A stretch of 64,000 bases of DNA, from assembly GCF_028829235.1 (NCBI RefSeq), contig NZ_JAIWJY010000011.1, forward strand, positions 1 through 64,000. The letters are read 5' to 3'. This document shows, one piece after another, positions 61,513 to 64,000 of this stretch. Under the pieces are notes generated by a model. That model made no database searches. It had not been told where the DNA came from and was given only the letters and a program-made list of their open reading frames with translations. Positions within the stretch are counted from its first letter, which is position 1. Every line of letters begins with the position of its first letter. Both the position numbers and the translations under genes were made by a program. Origin of the DNA: Tenacibaculum larymnensis (lineage in GTDB: Bacteria; Bacteroidota; Bacteroidia; Flavobacteriales; Flavobacteriaceae).

Positions 61513-64000
61513 TTAGTTAATTATTAACTTCTGAATTATTCTTTGTTCTTCTGTTTCTATTAAGATAAAATATATTCCTGAAACTAAACTCAAATCGTAA
61601 TCAACTTTATACTTATCAGCACCATTCATAGTTTTAGCATCTACTAAACTACCTCCTAGCATTTCTAAAACCTTCATACTAACTAAGTTTTGTTCTTTTA
61701 ATTCTATATCTACCGTAAACTTACCTGAAGATGGGTTTGGATATATTACTAGGTCTGTAATCATTGGCGAGGCACTCCTTTGGTCTTCTTCAGTTGTTGT
61801 AACTTCTCTATCGATGACAATTACTTTCTTTGTTATCATTGCTTCACAACTTCCTATTCTAGTTACCATAGTTATTTCATACTCTCCCTCTTTTACAAAT
61901 TCTATTTCTGTATAACTATCGTTACTTTCATTAATAATTGCTTCGTCTGGCAATATCCATACTACCTCATCTGCTACAACACTACTAATATTTACTGCTA
62001 CAAAACTTTCATCTGTAAACACTTGTGTTGATACAGCTAAATCTGCAGATATCTCTTGTTTTGAGCGTATAATTTCAATACTATCTTCTACCACACATCC
62101 TTTTTTATCTGTTGCTATTACAGTATAAATTCCTTCTTCTTTTACCTCAACAATAGCTTCATTACTTGTAAATCCGCTTGTTGAGCTCCAACTATATGCT
62201 ACACCATCAATAATAGTTGCATCTAAAATATATGTTTGATCTACACACAGTGTTACATCAGTACCTAAATCTAGTTCTATTTGCTCTGGATCTTCAACTG
62301 TAAAAGATTTTGTTATAAAGCACCCTTTACTATCTTTTACTTCTACAGTATATTCTCCTGAAGTTAGTCCTGTAACTACCTTACCTTTTCTTGAATTACT
62401 CCAAGTATATTCATAAGGAGGAGCTCCTCCAGTAACTTCTAATGCAATACTACCATCATTTCCTTGAAAACAAGTTGGTTTTGTTATAGTTTCACTTACT
62501 ATTGATATTTCTGGTGGTAGTGTTAATTTTATTGCTCCTGATACTCTACAACCATTAGCATCTACAATTGTTACACTATACTCTCCAATAGGTACACTTT
62601 GTAACATAGCATTGTTATCTCCTGTATTCCACAGATAGCTATATGGTGCAGTCCCTCCAGTTACTGTTGTATTTACTGTCCAATCATTTCCTGTTCCACA
62701 TAAAGTATAGTCTGAACCTAACTGTAATGCTAATATTTCAGGCTCTTTTAAATTATATAAAGCGCTTTTTACTGTATTTGCTTTTGAATCTTCAACTACT
62801 ACATAATATACTCCCTCACCTAAACCTGAAACTGATTGCGAAGTTCCTAATGGTAAAGGACTACTTGATTCTTTATACCACTTATAAGTGTATCCTTTTA
62901 CTCCTCCAACAACTTGAGCTGTTAAAGTTCCGTCTTCCTCTCCATTACAACTAATTACTGAAGTCTTTACTATAGTTACTTCCAATTTTAACGGCTGACT
63001 TATTACATATTCTTTAATTAAAGTACAGCCTTTACTATCTGTTGTAATTAATTGATATTTGCCTGCTGAGATAGATGCAATTTTATTACTGCCTGTTAAA
63101 ATCGTCGTCCCTGAGCTATCTTTCCATTCATAAGCATAAGGTGGTGTTCCTCCTACTATTCCCACAGAAATTGATCCGTTTGATAATCCAAACCCTGTAA
63201 CTTCTTCTATCAATACATTTGAAACTGATAGTGGTAATGGCTGAGTGATTTCTATTGTAAAGTCTGAGCCTCCATCTGTATTTAGAGCTAAACAATTGTT
63301 TGCATCTCTTACTTGAAGTGTGTAAGTGTTCTTCTTTAAGTTATTCACTTTTATAGTATTTCCTGCTACACTTATCCAATCACTAAAGCTTGATACATCT
63401 CTATATCTAAATTGATAATTTCCTGTTCCTCCTTGTACTTCTACCTCAAAACTTCCATCATTGGAATTGAAACAACTTAAATCTATTTCTTTGATTGCTA
63501 ACTGAATTTCTGTGGGTTCTGAAACTGTAAAAATTGAACTTTTTTCTTCTATTCCTTCTGCGTTATTTACTATTACATAATAATTACCTGCTGAAATATT
63601 TTTAAGCTGTTTTTCTGTCCCTATAAGCTCATTACTATCTGCATTATACCATGCATAATTGTTTCCTCCAACTCCACCAACGGTAATTACGTCTAAGATA
63701 CCGTTTGAGGCATCATGACATTTTACTTCTTGTACCTGTGTTATTTCTACTAATAATTCTCCTGGACTTGCTAAATTGTATGTTTCTTCAATTATACAGC
63801 CTTCAGCGTCTTTTATTATAATTGTATAGATACCTTCTGGTAGGTTCTCTATTTTATCGGATAAATCACTAGATGCTTTTGTAGAAACTGTATTCCCTGT
63901 TTCATTTTTCCACTCAAATGAATAAGGTGCTACTCCTCCTACGAAAAACACTTCAATACTACCATCATCTACTAAGTTTGATGAAGGTCTTATTAATTTT
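61513..64000 (-). CDS. SprB-repeat surface protein with type IX secretion C-terminal sorting domain (5' end beyond window)
   Basis: The frame stays open to the window edge (a GTG at 63951 is internal, as the repeat pattern continues upstream), so this is the C-terminal about 829 residues of a larger protein. At least six SprB-type repeats of 75-95 residues are visible, each with a C-x5-DGS-like start, VxGGxxPYxYxW and a YxVxVxDxxGC end. Residues before the tail form a short immunoglobulin-like region. The last about 80 residues (LVIYPNPSSGKFTV ... SGIYFILIE ... QKLIIN) are the type A sorting domain recognised by the T9SS. It is secreted and probably attached to the surface as an adhesin. Confidence 0.9.
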   Translation of the reverse strand, partial: KLIRPSSNLVDDGSIEVFFVGGVAPYSFEWKNETGNTVSTKASSDLSDKIENLPEGIYTIIIKDAEGCIIEETYNLASPGELLVEITQVQEVKCHDASNGILDVITVGGVGGNNYAWYNADSNELIGTEKQLKNISAGNYYVIVNNAEGIEEKSSIFTVSEPTEIQLAIKEIDLSCFNSNDGSFEVEVQGGTGNYQFRYRDVSSFSDWISVAGNTIKVNNLKKNTYTLQVRDANNCLALNTDGGSDFTIEITQPLPLSVSNVLIEEVTGFGLSNGSISVGIVGGTPPYAYEWKDSSGTTILTGSNKIASISAGKYQLITTDSKGCTLIKEYVISQPLKLEVTIVKTSVISCNGEEDGTLTAQVVGGVKGYTYKWYKESSSPLPLGTSQSVSGLGEGVYYVVVEDSKANTVKSALYNLKEPEILALQLGSDYTLCGTGNDWTVNTTVTGGTAPYSYLWNTGDNNAMLQSVPIGEYSVTIVDANGCRVSGAIKLTLPPEISIVSETITKPTCFQGNDGSIALEVTGGAPPYEYTWSNSRKGKVVTGLTSGEYTVEVKDSKGCFITKSFTVEDPEQIELDLGTDVTLCVDQTYILDATIIDGVAYSWSSTSGFTSNEAIVEVKEEGIYTVIATDKKGCVVEDSIEIIRSKQEISADLAVSTQVFTDESFVAVNISSVVADEVVWILPDEAIINESNDSYTEIEFVKEGEYEITMVTRIGSCEAMITKKVIVIDREVTTTEEDQRSASPMITDLVIYPNPSSGKFTVDIELKEQNLVSMKVLEMLGGSLVDAKTMNGADKYKVDYDLSLVSGIYFILIETEEQRIIQKLIIN

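Noticed and set aside
1..64000. tRNA genes, rRNA, prophage or insertion sequences
   Set aside because: No cloverleaf-like segments, transposase, integrase or terminal inverted repeats were seen on either strand by reading.

Overview
The window is a chromosomal segment of a low-GC, AT-rich member of the Flavobacteriaceae (Bacteroidota), most likely a marine gliding genus such as Tenacibaculum or Polaribacter (genus is inference). Support comes from gldF/gldG, a type IX secretion C-terminal sorting domain on an SprB-repeat protein, many families confined to Bacteroidota (DUF4294, DUF4290, DUF2911, DUF5916, DUF6495-like), -7 boxes of the TAnnTTTG type, near absence of Shine-Dalgarno sequences, and a two-motif DnaJ. 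No rRNA, tRNA, CRISPR, insertion sequence or prophage was found. The only RNA gene seen is RNase P RNA.

Layout. 1-6.9 kb (minus strand): a DUF4294 protein cut by the window edge, a serine palmitoyltransferase/cysteate acyltransferase-type PLP enzyme, a two-gene periplasmic molybdenum hydroxylase, purC and phoH. 7-11 kb (plus): SAM hydrolase, ABM-domain protein, GNAT, gldF and gldG, tightly packed. 11-13 kb (minus): DinB, aquaporin and SDR genes. 13-15.4 kb (plus): DUF2911, an Old Yellow Enzyme-type reductase and a small membrane protein. 15.4-20.2 kb (minus): an unassigned ATP-grasp ligase coupled to a zinc deacylase, and a DUF5916 barrel protein. 20.4-24.6 kb (plus): LytS/LytTR two-component pair and topoisomerase III. 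24.6-36 kb: TrmH, lipoproteins, sirtuin, M23 peptidase, Crp/Fnr regulator, two unrelated aconitases and rnpB. 36-43.6 kb: grpE-dnaJ, an orphan double-glycine peptide, murA-DUF4290-UvrD helicase. 43.8-45.7 kb (plus): SatD/DUF3307/membrane-anchored protein operon. 45.7-50 kb: sulfurtransferase, dicarboxylate/amino-acid symporter, DUF937, a small membrane protein, a cupredoxin-like lipoprotein. 50-56.3 kb (minus): parE-parC-mscS. 56.4-57.4 kb (minus): four small genes including a YidD-like one. 57.4-60.4 kb: 23-bp tandem repeats and a TPR-kinase/LuxR regulator operon headed by a small secreted peptide. 60.7-64 kb: an unknown membrane protein and the SprB-repeat T9SS protein, which runs off the window.

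Most genes are core metabolism, replication or envelope functions typical of the family. The least explained parts are: the ATP-grasp/deacylase pair; the SatD-type operon, whose first protein carries motifs reminiscent of class III nucleotidyl cyclases and has a promoter region with AAACCC motifs spaced exactly 28 bp apart; the Cys-rich double-glycine peptide lying across a palindromic operator from grpE-dnaJ; the peptide/TPR-kinase/LuxR operon with a hairpin-rich leader; and the tandem repeats before the small Cys-rich gene cluster. Several standard proteins carry notable residue changes: MurA with Asp at the usual Cys position, a sirtuin lacking most zinc cysteines, DnaJ with half a zinc centre, and ParC with Ala at the quinolone-contact Ser.
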